64,000 nt of DNA from Citrus sinensis (taxonomy: Eukaryota; Streptophyta; Magnoliopsida; Sapindales; Rutaceae), in assembly GCF_022201045.2 (NCBI RefSeq), contig NC_068556.1, forward strand, positions 18,333,501 to 18,397,500, in the 5' to 3' direction. Of the stretch, positions 1 to 12,000 are shown in pieces. The number at the start of each line of letters is the position of its first letter. Position 1 is the first letter of the stretch. The position numbers were made by a program, and so were the translations under genes. The notes beneath the pieces are model-generated. The model had not been told where the DNA came from, searched no databases, and saw only the letters and a list, made by a program, of their open reading frames with translations.

Positions 1-176
1 GACTAACCGCGTTCAAATTTGTTTGATCACTGTATGAACCAAAGAACTCCATAATCAAAGCTGGTAATTTATTATTTTAAAATTTGGAAAAGCCGATCCA
101 TTAATTGTTTAATTTGAGTTTTTAATATTGTAATCCTACGAAAGCACATCCATCCTTCGATCCTATTACCTTCTTA

Positions 177-207
<31 letters not shown>

Positions 208-663
208 TTTTTGCGGATTCACGGATTTCTGCGGATTTACATAAGTAAATTCATATCCAATCCATCGACTGCGAATTTTTAAATTTTCAATCCATATCCA
301 ATATACCAATCTATGGATCGGATTGAGCGGATCGAACGGATTGAATTCTGAACACCCCTAGTCACAAGTTCTATTATTCTAGTACATTTTCCCAGTTATT
401 TTTCTAATATTCCGAAAACAAAAACAAAAACAACGAGAGAACGAAAGCCCGAACCCTCATTGCCCCGCCCCGGCCTCTATCGCTAACCCAACCCAGGGCA
501 ACAAAATATCAATAAATAAATAAATAAACAATGAAATGAAGATAAATACCCACAATGTCCCTGTAAACCCTTTGCTATCTTCATTTCTTATTTCAAAAAC
601 CCTCGTTTCTTTCTTCTATCATCTTCTTCTTCGATCTCCCATAAATCCTCGTCAGAAGAAACA
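1..663. other. Left intergenic stretch: hAT-like repeat end, then MORF3 promoter/leader
   Basis: No gene is seen. Bases up to about 360 are AT-rich and contain a (TA)n/T-run near 178-212. They also contain many copies of a GGATT/AATCC-type word around 214-345 and end in GAACACCCCTAG, which resembles the terminus of non-autonomous hAT elements; the other end would lie outside the window. Bases 420-663 are the likely promoter and leader of MORF3. They hold an A/C-rich tract and a CT/TTC-rich stretch (about 580-645) just before the start codon. The repeat call is tentative. Confidence 0.35.
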
Positions 664-2626
664 ATGGCTCAAACCCTAACACGGGCCATTACGGCTCTCT
701 CCATCCGCAGCTCAAGACTGTCCCTCTTAAGCTCAAAGCGCCTGCTTTCCACAAACACCACTACCGTCACCGCCCCATCTCCGCTCCCCTCTCTGCTCTT
801 CAGCCGTCGGGCCGCAGCCCCGCTCTCCCATGCGGTGGGGTTGATTTCCCCCCTACCATCCACTCGCTTCTGCCAAATACGGTGCCGTGCCAACCGCTCC
901 GGAAACTCAGCCTACTCCCCGCTCAACTCCGGGTCCAACTTCAGCGACCGCCCTCCCACCGAGATGGCCCCGCTGTTCCCCGGCTGTGACTACGAGCACT
1001 GGCTTATCGTCATGGACAAGCCCGGCGGCGAGGGCGCCACTAAACAGCAGATGATTGATTGTTATATCAAAACCCTTGCTCAGGTGGTCGGCAGGTGATG
1101 ATTGTTTATTATTTTAATTGCTCCCTTGTCTTTATAATCTAATTACGGTTTTGAAATTGATGGGTTTTTATTATTTATTATTTATTTTATATATATACAC
1201 ACACACCCACACATTCATATGCATATTTGTGAATTAGTGAGGAAGAGGCAAAGAAGAAAATTTACAATGTTTCGTGTGAGAGGTATTTTGGATTCGGCTG
1301 TGAGCTTGATGAGGAGACCTCTAATAAGCTAGAAGGTATATTTTTTATTAATTTAATTGATTTAATTAATTAATTAATATTTTGTTTCGCATTCTAATGG
1401 TGTAATATGTTTTTTTTTTCTTGTTAACAGGCTTGCCGGGTGTTTTGTTTGTGCTTCCAGATTCATATGTTGATCCTGAAAACAAAGACTATGGTGGTAA
1501 GCCATTGTTGGCTTCAAGCATTTAGATTTTTAATGTGCTATGATAGAGTTGGTGATCATGGGAATAATTGTGTTCATTATTTGTCTGGTAGTGTCATCCC
1601 ACACACTGTGCTGACTTCTATAGTGAAATATTCTTTTACTGATGAGAGTTTATCATCTGAGTTTTAGCTCAAAAAAATTGGTTAAAGTCCATCTTGGCAA
1701 AGCTAAATAGTCTTACGAGACAATGTTTAGCTTTGAATGCAAGTGGACTAAAATTAAATGTGTTTCTCTTAGCAGTTCTGCGCTGTAATTTTTCGTGTAG
1801 CTGCAGATCAGTGAAGAAGAAACATTATATATTCACCACGATTGGATTATGCATATTTATATCTTGGTATGGGAATGAACCATGTACGTTCCCACTTGGA
1901 GGACTGTATGTAGTGTTATTTTTTCTCTAATAAACAGAGATAAAAAAGCAGCAACATTTTTTGTTATCTTGTATTGTTGATTTAATTGAAGAAGTTTCTT
2001 TGCAAGCTGCAGAAGGACAGTCTCTTTCTATTCTTTGCCAATTGCCAGTCCATCTTGGCAAAGCTAATAGCCTCATGTGGGCAATGCATGGCTTTGAATG
2101 CTAATGGACATACATGAAAGTTCTCTCACCTGTTCTGTGCCTCTAATTTGTGGAGTTTCAGAATCATTGGAGATGATACATATTTTTTTATAAATATTAT
2201 TTCTAGTGTACAGCATAACACAGCTGTTAATAAAATTCCTGTTTACATTGAATGAGTGTGCAAGTTTCGTATTGGTTTGTAGTCATGGAGAAGCCCTTGT
2301 ATGTGTGATTACTGCATTGTTTTCGTCATTTCATCCAGCTTCTAACGTCAAACAATTGCAATAGTCCAAACATTTGTTGAAAGAAGCACTTTTGTTTCAG
2401 TTTAATGTCCCTGCTTCCAAATAACACTAGAATATGCTTTGTTCTTATATTTTCATCTTATATGTTGGATGTTTATTTTGCAGCTGAGTTGTTTGTGAAT
2501 GGAGAGATAGTGCAAAGATCACCTGAAAGACAGAGGAGGGTGGAACCACAGCCCCAGAGAGCTCAAGATAGACCAAGATACAATGACAGGACCCGCTATG
2601 TGCGTCGCCGAGAAAACACGCGGTGA
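664..2626 (+). CDS. MORF3: MORF3-type multiple organellar RNA editing factor (mitochondrial)
   Basis: Four coding exons: 664-1094, 1238-1335, 1431-1496 and 2484-2626 (738 nt, 245 aa), all with GT-AG borders. MORF/RIP proteins bind PPR editing factors and are needed for C-to-U editing of organelle transcripts; MORF3 is the mitochondrial member. Residues 1 to about 75 are Ser/Arg/Thr-rich with few acids, as in a mitochondrial presequence. The MORF (DAG-like) domain starts near residue 101 with [20 protein letters not shown]. It continues through [20 protein letters not shown] and [20 protein letters not shown], then [19 protein letters not shown], and the protein ends [12 protein letters not shown]. 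This tail and the length match the MORF3 clade better than plastid MORF2/MORF9. Intron 3 is nearly 1 kb and contains an internal duplication, listed separately. The start is the first ATG after a pyrimidine-rich leader. Confidence 0.92.
1686..2109 (+). repeat. Diverged direct duplication inside MORF3 intron 3
   Basis: A word of about 63 bp starting AGTCCATCTTGGCAAAGCTA occurs at 1686-1748 and again, diverged, at 2047-2109. In both copies a CAATG..TTAGCTTTGAATGC-like middle and a GTGGAC/ATGGAC end line up. Weaker similarity continues for about 80 bp further (GTTCTG..CTG/CTC..TAATTT, then GAAGA/GGAGATGA..ACATTATATA). This looks like an old segmental duplication within the intron. No coding potential is seen. 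Confidence 0.7.
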
Positions 2627-3796
2627 AACACCAAATCGTGGAGAGCGGAATGTATAAATCTTTGAACCATGGGGATGAAAGCACGGTTTATGATTTGTAG
2701 GAAGTCTTCATACTCGTTACGATATGAACATGCTTAAAAATATTCTATATGAGCTTGTTGAACTGCAAACTGTTCAGAGAGATTTTATGCCATTAGATGC
2801 TGCCTGCTTCTCCTTTCTCGAACTCATTAAGAGTTTTATCTGATGATCATAAACTGTGTCATTCTGATGAGCTTCATTGCTTGCTACTTATTTAAATTCT
2901 ATGACCAGGTATGATATGTGCCCAGAAGAACTACATTGTCATCAGTGGCTTTAATCATATATGATGCCGAAAGAAAAGCATTATCCATGTAATTTGCTTT
3001 AGACCTTTGTGTTTCTTCTTCCGCAAAGCTACTGTAAATAATGAGTTTTACATCTGAAGCATTAGAGACTTAAACGAGAAGGAAATTCAGGTGTTATGAT
3101 AAAAAATTAACATAATTATTACATATTAAACCGTGATCTATGGATAATTTGTTCTGCTTACGCCTCCCTTCATTTGTTGAACTAAAGAAGAGCAAGCATT
3201 CACAATTCTCTTCCCCCAGGAAGTTATTCAGTAAAACAACCTTCCATAGCAAAAGTTTCTGGATTAAATTGTTTTGTCTGAAAAGAAAATCCAAAAAAAT
3301 AAAATCTAATAAATAAAAAACAATCTGACGTGTCAATTAGCAGCACTGTCGGTAGAAATATTAGAGAAATCACCTTTGGGCTCACGTTTAAGTTCGCCTT
3401 TAGCATGTCTTTTGTCTGAGTCGGGTCAAAAAATCTAAATTTTTAAAATTTACATTTTTTTAATTTTTTCCATTATGTTTTACAAATTTATAATTTATAA
3501 AATTTACTTTTTTAAATTTATAATTTAGAAAATTTAGTTTTTTTTTTTTTGGTTAGATTGGACTTTAAAAGTTAGGCTTAAATGATTTAAAATTTTAAAT
3601 AAATGTCATAGGTGGGCTAAATATGTGTTAGCTATTGTATTTTGATTAAGATAATATATATTTTAAAAATATTTTTAAATTTTTTTCAAGCTCAAGCTTC
3701 ACCTAGAAAATCCGGCCCGACCCAAGACACCCAAGTTTAGGCCGATTTTTCTACCATCCCTAGAATCACCGAACGTTAGGAGTGGATTAAATTGTA
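2627..3796. other. Intergenic: MORF3 3' flank and an AT-rich repeat relic
   Basis: Nothing coding is seen. Bases 2627-3060 are the probable 3' UTR and flank of MORF3. Bases about 3350-3770 look like an old dispersed repeat: T-rich blocks, TTAGGCTTAAATG words, and an end reading CCGGCCCGACCCAAG then ACCATCCCTAG, which resembles a hAT-type terminus. The other end could not be fixed. Confidence 0.3.
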
Positions 3797-3936
3797 GGGT
3801 CTGGCTACGGTGCAACGGTAATACGGTATCACCGTTGCATCCAGCCGTTGGATCCATTTGGATGAATGGATCCAGTAAGATCCAACGGTTGGGTGTAATG
3901 GTGATACCGTATCACCGTTGTACCGTAGCTTTCTCC
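3797..3936. mobile_element. 140-bp fold-back MITE (Mutator-type) with 9-bp target duplication
   Basis: The element is almost entirely an inverted repeat. The left arm GCTACGGTGCAACGGTAATA is matched in reverse complement by the right arm ending TATCACCGTTGTACCGTAGC, and the arms continue inward to GGATCC words around a loop of about 12 bases. It is flanked by a perfect 9-bp direct repeat TAAATTGTA at 3788-3796 and 3937-3945. A 9-bp target-site duplication with long terminal inverted repeats is the hallmark of Mutator-like (MULE) MITEs. No coding capacity. Confidence 0.88.
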
Positions 3937-3945
3937 TAAATTGTA

Positions 3946-6055
3946 TTACTGACGATTTGGTTTTGTGTTACTGACTATTCGGTTTGGTTCAATTCACAAA
4001 AGCCTAATATTTTCGAAATCTTGAACCAATTGGTTTTTGAGTGGTTTTAAAATCAAATTGAACCATCAAATCAAACCATTCACAAATAATAATAATAATA
4101 ATAATAATTATTATTATTATTATAAAAAAATGAAAATTGAAAACTCCTAGCATAAATTAGATTAGTATAGAAGTTCTATAACTCCAAACATGATTGAAGT
4201 ATTAATATTGATGAATTAATTGCAGCTTTTTTTTTCTTGAATACAACGACAAACTTTAATTAAGTAGTTCAAGAAAATGAGTTTATGGATCGATTTGCAT
4301 AATTTGATTTGTTTAACTTTTCTTTATGTGATTTAACATGAAGAATATTTAAGTAATGAAGTTGATACTTTTATTTGTTAGTTATTCATACACTCTTTTT
4401 ATTTTGTTTAGTTGCTTGTGCATGGTTAATGGCTCATTTTGAGAGATAATGTCGGTTTTGTGGATTTAAAAGCTGAAGGATCAAGAGCAATCAGATTTTG
4501 AGTTTTTATTTATTTATTTATAGTGGATGTCTACATTTTGTTGAACTTTATTATGTTGGGTTATTTTTTATAAATTTGTGGACTCAAATTTCTTATTATA
4601 GTAATAACAATTACTATTATGTCGTTTTAATAAAATATACCAGATAAAATTATTTGTATGAAATAAAATAAAATCAATCAAATTATAGAACCAAATTGAA
4701 CTGAATCAAGTTAAATTAATTTGGTGTAATTCCGTTGATTCTAGTGTTTGGTTGGTTCACACTTGGTTTAAGTTTGGATCGGTTCACAAAACCATACAGT
4801 GCCCACCCCTGCGCGAGCGTGTTAAAAAAAAAAAAAAAAAAATTCGACGAGCGCCTCCATTTTTCTCCAAGCAGATAACTTGGCTTGTATTATGTTCTAA
4901 AAAGTTCTAGGTTTTCTATTCTACTCGTGTGTGTGCGCGCCCGAATTGCAGAGTACAACCCTTCTCTTGCATTTCTTCTGGTCGCAACTCCGTTCCAAGG
5001 TCCCCCTAACTTGCACTTTTCTTTTATTTATTTACTTATTCAACTTCATATTCTTGAAGTATATGCGTGATTCAAAGTATACTGAGGTGAATTATTTGTG
5101 TGTAATCATTTGGGATTTTGCTGGTAGGGTTTTGTATTGAAGCTTCTTTTTTTTTCTTTTGTTACCCTTCCTGGACGACTTATCTTTTAATGGAGAATAA
5201 GTAAAGAAAAGAGAAATGAAAAGATTTGGGACATTTGGGACATTTAAGATAAGTGAAAATTGAGTCTTGCTTAATATTTAGATATGTAGTTGGCTCTGGG
5301 CGAGTTACGTGGTTAGCTTATATTGAAATATCGGGATATGTATATTATTGATAATAGATTTCATTGGTGTTGTTACCACATGGCAATGTTGGAAGTGGCA
5401 TGTAGTTGAAATATGATATCATGAGGATGATTCTTGATTTAATAACTATTCAGAATTTGTTAACTTGTCTGCACCTATAGAAACAGTAGTGTGCTACTTT
5501 TTTCTTTTAAGTTTGATTGAGACAAACTGCGTTGGTCCTTGTTGCGTTGTGGAAAATGTTACGGTTGTGATTGTCATCTAAGAGTGTAAAGTGCTCGTGA
5601 TAACTAAGACCCAGAAGTAGACTTTGGGTAATTATGTTACGAGATTATGATATAGTACGGTATCTAAGTCCTTTGAAGATAGTATCACCTGGTGTTGTAA
5701 ATACATCAATTAACATGTGGATATTATTATCATGGTATTGTAGCTTATTATCTCTTTGCTTCTGTTTTTCTCCTGGTTTTATGATTGGTTAATTGAATTT
5801 ATTGTCTTGACTATCGTAACCACTTGTATTCGGAGTGGATGCAATTTGTTTGTCATTGGGGATTTGATTGCTAAATTACTTGATGCTTATGATGAAATGC
5901 AGATCTTTCTCACTTGGGTCCTGTAATAGTCGGGCAGGGGCAGTCTGAATACATTCAAGGCTTTATTAGCCAATCTGTGTATACAACTACCTGTCTCCAC
6001 TATGACCTTTGATGCTTTTCGTAGGCTGGTATAGATTGTTTGTGCACTAGGCAAG
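3946..6055. other. Intergenic: repeat relic, then likely 5' UTR and leader intron of the U2AF-like gene
   Basis: Bases about 3960-4820 hold GGTTTGGTTCAATT/AACCAATTGG-type words at both ends, an (AAT)n/(TTA)n palindrome at 4087-4122, and an end CAGTGCCCACCCCTGCG, together suggesting a degenerate non-autonomous hAT element. An 18-A run lies at about 4825-4842. Bases 4850-5000 are a plausible untranslated first exon. A good acceptor (GAAATGCAG) at about 5893-5901 precedes an untranslated exon running into the ATG at 6056, so a leader intron of roughly 0.9 kb is likely. RNA evidence would be needed to fix it. Confidence 0.4.
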
Positions 6056-9000
6056 ATGGGCAGATCTGGTCGGAAAAAGGAAAAGCATGGGAAAAGAGGT
6101 GAGCCTTCCTTGGCTGACAGCAATGAAGGAAGTGCTGCTCGGACAAGGCCTTTCAGCTTTGATGAGATAATGATTAGAAGGAAAGCTAAGAACTTGTCTG
6201 AAAATATTAAAGAGGACGCTATGGACATTAGTAATATACCAGGGGATTGTACCATTGAGAATGTATCTGATGATCATAAATCTGGAAGGCATCATGGACA
6301 CAAAAAATATCCTGGTGTTGACGTGCATACGTCTGAGGAATATGTGAAGGTTGGTTCTGGGAAGAAGGAAGATAATGCCCTTACCAAGAATGTTGATTCA
6401 TCCAGACAGAGAGATGGAGAAAATCGTGACTTGGAAACCAAATTAAAGGAAGACTATGTAGCTAAATCTAATCATAGAAGAACTCTTAAATCGGAAATCA
6501 GATTAAAAGATAGGAGTCCAGGTAACGAAAAAGACAGAGGAAATCGTGGATCAGACACCAAGTTGAAAGCTGACGTTACGAAAGAAACATCCTCTAAACC
6601 TAACGTGAAATCTGAGAAACTAATTCCTAGCCAGGGAAGAAGTCATGATCAGTCAATTGTTGATTCAAGGGATGAAGCCACAAAGAAGCATTCAAGAGAT
6701 TTAACTCGAAAGGACAGACATGCAGACAAAAGTGGAGAGAAATCTGAAAGAGAAAGCAAAAGAAAACATCGAAATCGAGATGATGAGAAAAACAGAGATA
6801 AGAGTGCTGCAAAGAAAGTTGATCTAGGTAAAGGGCATGATTTAAAAGTTTCAGAGAGAAAGGAAAAAAAGGAATCTCCAAAATCTCGACATGGGAATTC
6901 GAGGCTGAAAAGAAGGAGGTCAAGGAGTCGAGAGCGCGAGGACAGAAATAGAAGGTCTTTGTCCTTATCACCTAGAGCGCAGAAACGTACATCATATTAT
7001 GACCGAGAGCACGAAGGACTGCCCTCACATTCTACTAAAATCAGTTCTGGAAGGCAGCATTCTGATATTGACAGTAGTAGGGTAACTAGTAATGGTTTGA
7101 GTGGTCATTATAGACGGCATGATGGATCGACAAGTGGCCTTGGTGGCTATTCACCAAGGAAGAGAAGAACTGAGGCTGCTGCTAAGACTCCTTCCCCTAT
7201 CAATCGCTCACCTGAGAAGAAAAGTGCTAAGTGGGATGTTGCACCAGTGGAAACATATTCAGTTCCTTCTAATGTCCACACATCAAACCAAGCTGCATCA
7301 TCAAATGCACATGAGATGGTCAGCTCCGATCCTGTTACTTCGACTACACAGAAGCCTCTTGCCGGGATATCAGTCAGTGCTTCTTTGGCGAAGCTAAATG
7401 TTTCCATGGACTCAGTTCAGCTAACTCAATCAAATCGGCCTATGAGAAGACTTTGTGTAGAAAATTTACCTCTCTCAGCCTCGGAGAAAGCTTTGATGGA
7501 GTTTCTTAATAATTTTTTGCTCTCTTCGGGTGTTCAACATGTTCATGGATCTCTCCCATGTATTGGATGTGTTGTAAGTCTCCGTTATATTATTAGGTTT
7601 TCCATTTTCATCTTTGTCATGCATATTAGTACAAACTGCAGTTTTGGCTTGCTTACTATGTCCTTACTGCAGATACAGAGAGAGAAAGGCCAAGCCTTTG
7701 TGGAATTTCTTACAGCTGAGGATGCCTCAGCAGCTCTTTTTTGTGATGGCCGTTCCTTCTCAGGCTCTATTCTCAAAATCAAGCGCCCCAAAGAATTTGT
7801 TGAAGTGGCTGTAAGAATGAAAATCTTATTATTTTTTATTAGTTCTTTTTTACTATTTTCCATTGGTTCCATTCTGATAATTCACTCTTATGGGTTTATG
7901 GCTCTTTTATGTGTAATTATTTGTATTATATGGGATTTGATTATATTCTTAAAAAGATTTTTAGAAATGGATCTAAGCTTTTTAATATTTGTTTCACTGG
8001 TCATTTGCTTATCACTTGTATATGTCACTCGCATATACCTGTTATCTCTTTGCTTTGGAGAGTAATTGTTGATTCTATTTTTATTTATATATCCTTTTAA
8101 TGAAACAAAATTTGAACAGCTTCTGCTTATTTTAAGATGTTGATCTATATAAAGTTAGTTCTCTGTGTCATGCATAATATCTCTTTGATAATTCACATTA
8201 TTGCGATCTGGGTACCCTGCTGATGCTTTATCAGAGTGAGCTAGATGCAAGCTTTATTTTCTCCCAAAAAATAAAACATAAAAATAACCTTGGGCCAAGC
8301 TAAATGGACTTGTCTGCAGCAGCAAGCCAATAGCATTGCAGTTCAAGTCAAAGCACTTCGGTTCTAGTAAAGTTTGGGTCTGTGCTATTGTGTATTTCAA
8401 TGGTTCTTGCATTTCGTGCTTCCTAACAATACTACAAGATGATTTTTCTTTTTTATTTTAAAATTTCTTTTTATTTATATAGACATGGATGTAAAAGATT
8501 GGCAGCTCAGTCTTACTGCAAGTCAAACTGGGCTAATTACCAAATGGATTTAGTCCTATGACTTCTTCTGAATTCAAGTAGCAGTTGTCTATGCTATGGT
8601 TTCGATTGAATCGGTAAATTTCTGAGTTATGAGCTTCAAATGGACTGTTCATAGAACTTTACTAGGAAGCATGTCTAGAAGTCATTTATAATTGATAGAA
8701 CAAATAAAATTTGTTTCCGCTAAGTTGATTGATGCAATTTTAGAAATAGATATGATATCATAATTGTTGATTGTCTATATCTCATGTGTTCTCTTCTTGT
8801 TCAAGTTTTTAAGCTCCAAAATAAATTGCATGTGTGATTTTCATGAGATGCGAACTATTCAGTGCCTAATTTTTAATATGCCATGGAAACTTTGGGATTT
8901 GAAAGGTGAAAAAGATTATAGATGCATACATTGGTGTGTTTTTGCTTATTTTGTTTATAGGGATTTAAGGTTTCTATCTTCACTTTGTTTTAGAACACTT

Positions 9001-12000
9001 TTGTTCCTTGCATAATGTAAGTAAATGCCAGGCTTCCAAGTCTCTGTGCTGCTATCTCTCTCTCTCTTTTTTTTTGGGGGGGTTTGGTTGGGGGGGGGGG
9101 GGGGGGGGGGGGGGGGGCGCGGGGGGCAAATAACCCAGCTTTCTTTGAAATTTTGAAAATGGTTTTGCTTATGGATCCACATGTACAGGGGAAGCATGGG
9201 TAACTCTTTAGTCTAGCGCGAACATCTAATTTAAAGCTTTTTTTTTTTTTTTATAAGTTGGGTATAAAGCTTAACAAGCTCTTTACTGCACTTAGAATGA
9301 TCTGTTTGTCATGTTACATGAGATGTTTTCTGACTGGCATGTTGGAATCTCTTAAATAGGGTGTCTATGTTGGGTGTGTCCTAATTCACATTCAGGATGA
9401 TGATGGAGCTCTCTACTAACTGAGAAGATTCCCAGGTGTAGTGACAAGTTTTGATGCACTTCAACCTTATTTTGTATCATCGGTATTGGGTCATTGATGT
9501 AGGCATTAAGCAGTAACTTCTTAATTAATATGGATATAGTATCTGCTTTATTTGATGTTAAGCTTTTGAATTGCTCTAAGATGTTGTTTTAGGATTTCTG
9601 GCACTGCTTATCTGTAGTCTTAATTTTGTCAGCAATGTTGATTTGACTGTCCGATTGTTACTGAACTAATATACCAATGACCATTTTGCACCCGATGGTT
9701 TATCTTGATTAGTAACTTGTCCTTGCCCCCACTTCTATCAAAATATGCATCCTTGCTTAACTCTTTATTTTCTTATTTCTTAGGATGTCCTCTCTGTGAG
9801 TGGGTAGAATTCTTTTCATGGGGCAGAACAAATGAAAGGATTCCAGTGTACTGGAGTTCTGCTCCTTGGTAGCATTTATGTAAATTTCTTACCTTATACA
9901 AATAAATATAAAGATCAAGGGGAAAATTAGTAATTGAAGGGATTACTAATATCCAGAGGTAGTTTTCTTTTGATTATATTATTGTTGAGAATAATAATTT
10001 TTACAAACCAAATTCAAAATAGTTGCTTTTCATTAATGGGCTTAAGATAGATGAACAGAACCTTCCAGAACATGAAATGAAAAAACACTTACCCTAGTCA
10101 TTGGGCTGGGTAGTGTATGTTTCTGGCATTCAACTCTATATTGGGATGCTTTTTTCTTGTATTTTATAACGGTATTATTATTAGATCTTTTTGGCATTAC
10201 CATCAGGTCAATCTATTAATCTACTTAAAAACGAACTCGTTTACTCAGTGGTGCTGAATTTCAGTGTTTGGGAATAATATAACAAGAATCACATGCATGC
10301 TAAGTCGATTGGAGAAGTTCTATAAGGAGTTACTAGGTTTTGGAAAATTCTTGTAAAGGAAATATGGTGTATGCATGAATTACTTTCTAAAACTGGTACT
10401 TGTGTTGTGAGCTTAGGTCAGATAATGCTTTTATAATAACTTAATTTGATGGTTATTGAGATAGAGGTGTTAGATACAATATCAATTTTCATTTGATGGC
10501 AGCTATTCGTGCATTTTTGTTCTAATATTTGATAATGCTTGGCAATGAAAAATGCTTGTAGTGTATAATTTGATGAATTCTTGCAGAACTAGGGAGTGAT
10601 CCAGAAAGTGATTCTTTGATTTTTTTTTTTTATCTTTTATTTTTTTATAGGAATTGATTGTTGATTTATTCTAGTGAAAGTATGTATTTTCTAATAAGCC
10701 TAATGACATTTTGGGTTTTCTGCATCTGGTGGACACACAAATATAACTAGGAAGAGCATTAACTATTTGTTTGTAATAAGGGTAAGGGTTCAGAGTACAC
10801 AGCTAAGATATTAGCTACCACACAAGTTCAAAATTATTTGTGGCATTGTTATTGTTGAACAATACAGTTCTACTACTTGTGGAATCTGTACTGTCAGATC
10901 AACAGATCACATGTTTGATGTTTCTGAACCTCAGTGTAGGATATGCATACTATGCTAACTCCTTCTCCCGTTTTCTTTCTACCTTCACTTAGATCCTCAT
11001 GATCTTAAATTCTATTTTTATTTTTGAGTTTTCTCATAATAAAAGCATTTCCTTCTGATGCTGCTTTGCAGTTTCTGAGGTATATTGTGGTTACTATCCA
11101 TGTAGCAGGTTTTCAGACAGTTGCTCTTTTCATGCAGAGTGGTGAAGCAGAGAAATCAGTGGCGTCAGTTGATTCAGTAAGTGGTATTGTGAAGGATTCA
11201 CCTCACAAGGTATGCTGTGAACAGCATTAGTGAAACCATCTTTATTTTAAACCTCTCTACAATGTGGGGCGGCCATATCTACTATTTTATATTGTTAAAA
11301 TTCCTAAATTTCATCTTATCACTTATTTGGTTTATCTACTTTTCTCGAATTATGCTTAGATTGTCTGTCTTTGTTGGTAAGATTGTATCTTCTTATCTTC
11401 TTTTGTGCATCAAGGATAAGCTAAGATTCATTTTACTGTACTGTACTTTTACTCTTTATTTTCGTCTTTATGTTGTTGGGGGTTGTTACTGTTGTGAGTT
11501 CTATGTTTGCATATTTCACTATGGATTTGTTTCAATTAGTTTCTGATTGAATGAAACTTATTAGTTACATTGTTTTGCCCTGTCATTTCTAGAAAGACAA
11601 TGGATCCAGTGAAATGGTTCTGAGAGCTAACAGTTCATCATTCATACGAGTCTGTACTGTTTGTTAAATATGCTTGACATGATACCTGCTCTTAACTTAT
11701 TTTTGGAATTTATTTATTGATCCTTTTGTTACATATGAATTGTTGGTGCAGATCTTCATCGGTGGAATTTCAAGGACTTTATCGTCTAAAATGGTAATAT
11801 GATTTCAAAATTTAATTTTCTTTCTAGGCAATACCACCTTCAAGTGCCATCTTGGATCCTTATATTCCCACCCTTCTCTCAGCCCTCATTTCTCTTCAAA
11901 CCTCTTGCTCTCTCCTTTTCTGCCTCCCTTCCTTCTACATGTGCCACTTATCAATAACTTGCTATAATTAGAGCTCCTATGCTACTTATCCAGGTTATGG

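Noticed and set aside
7574-8065. Apparent 669-aa continuous ORF at the U2AF-like gene
   Set aside because: Its part from 7574 reads through intron 1 (99 nt, in frame) and past the exon 2 donor at 7811 into a hydrophobic intron translation. Splicing at GTAAGT and GTAAGA restores the RRM and joins to exon 3.
8955-9197. Minus-strand ORF with a poly-Pro run
   Set aside because: An artefact of the G homopolymer in intron 2.
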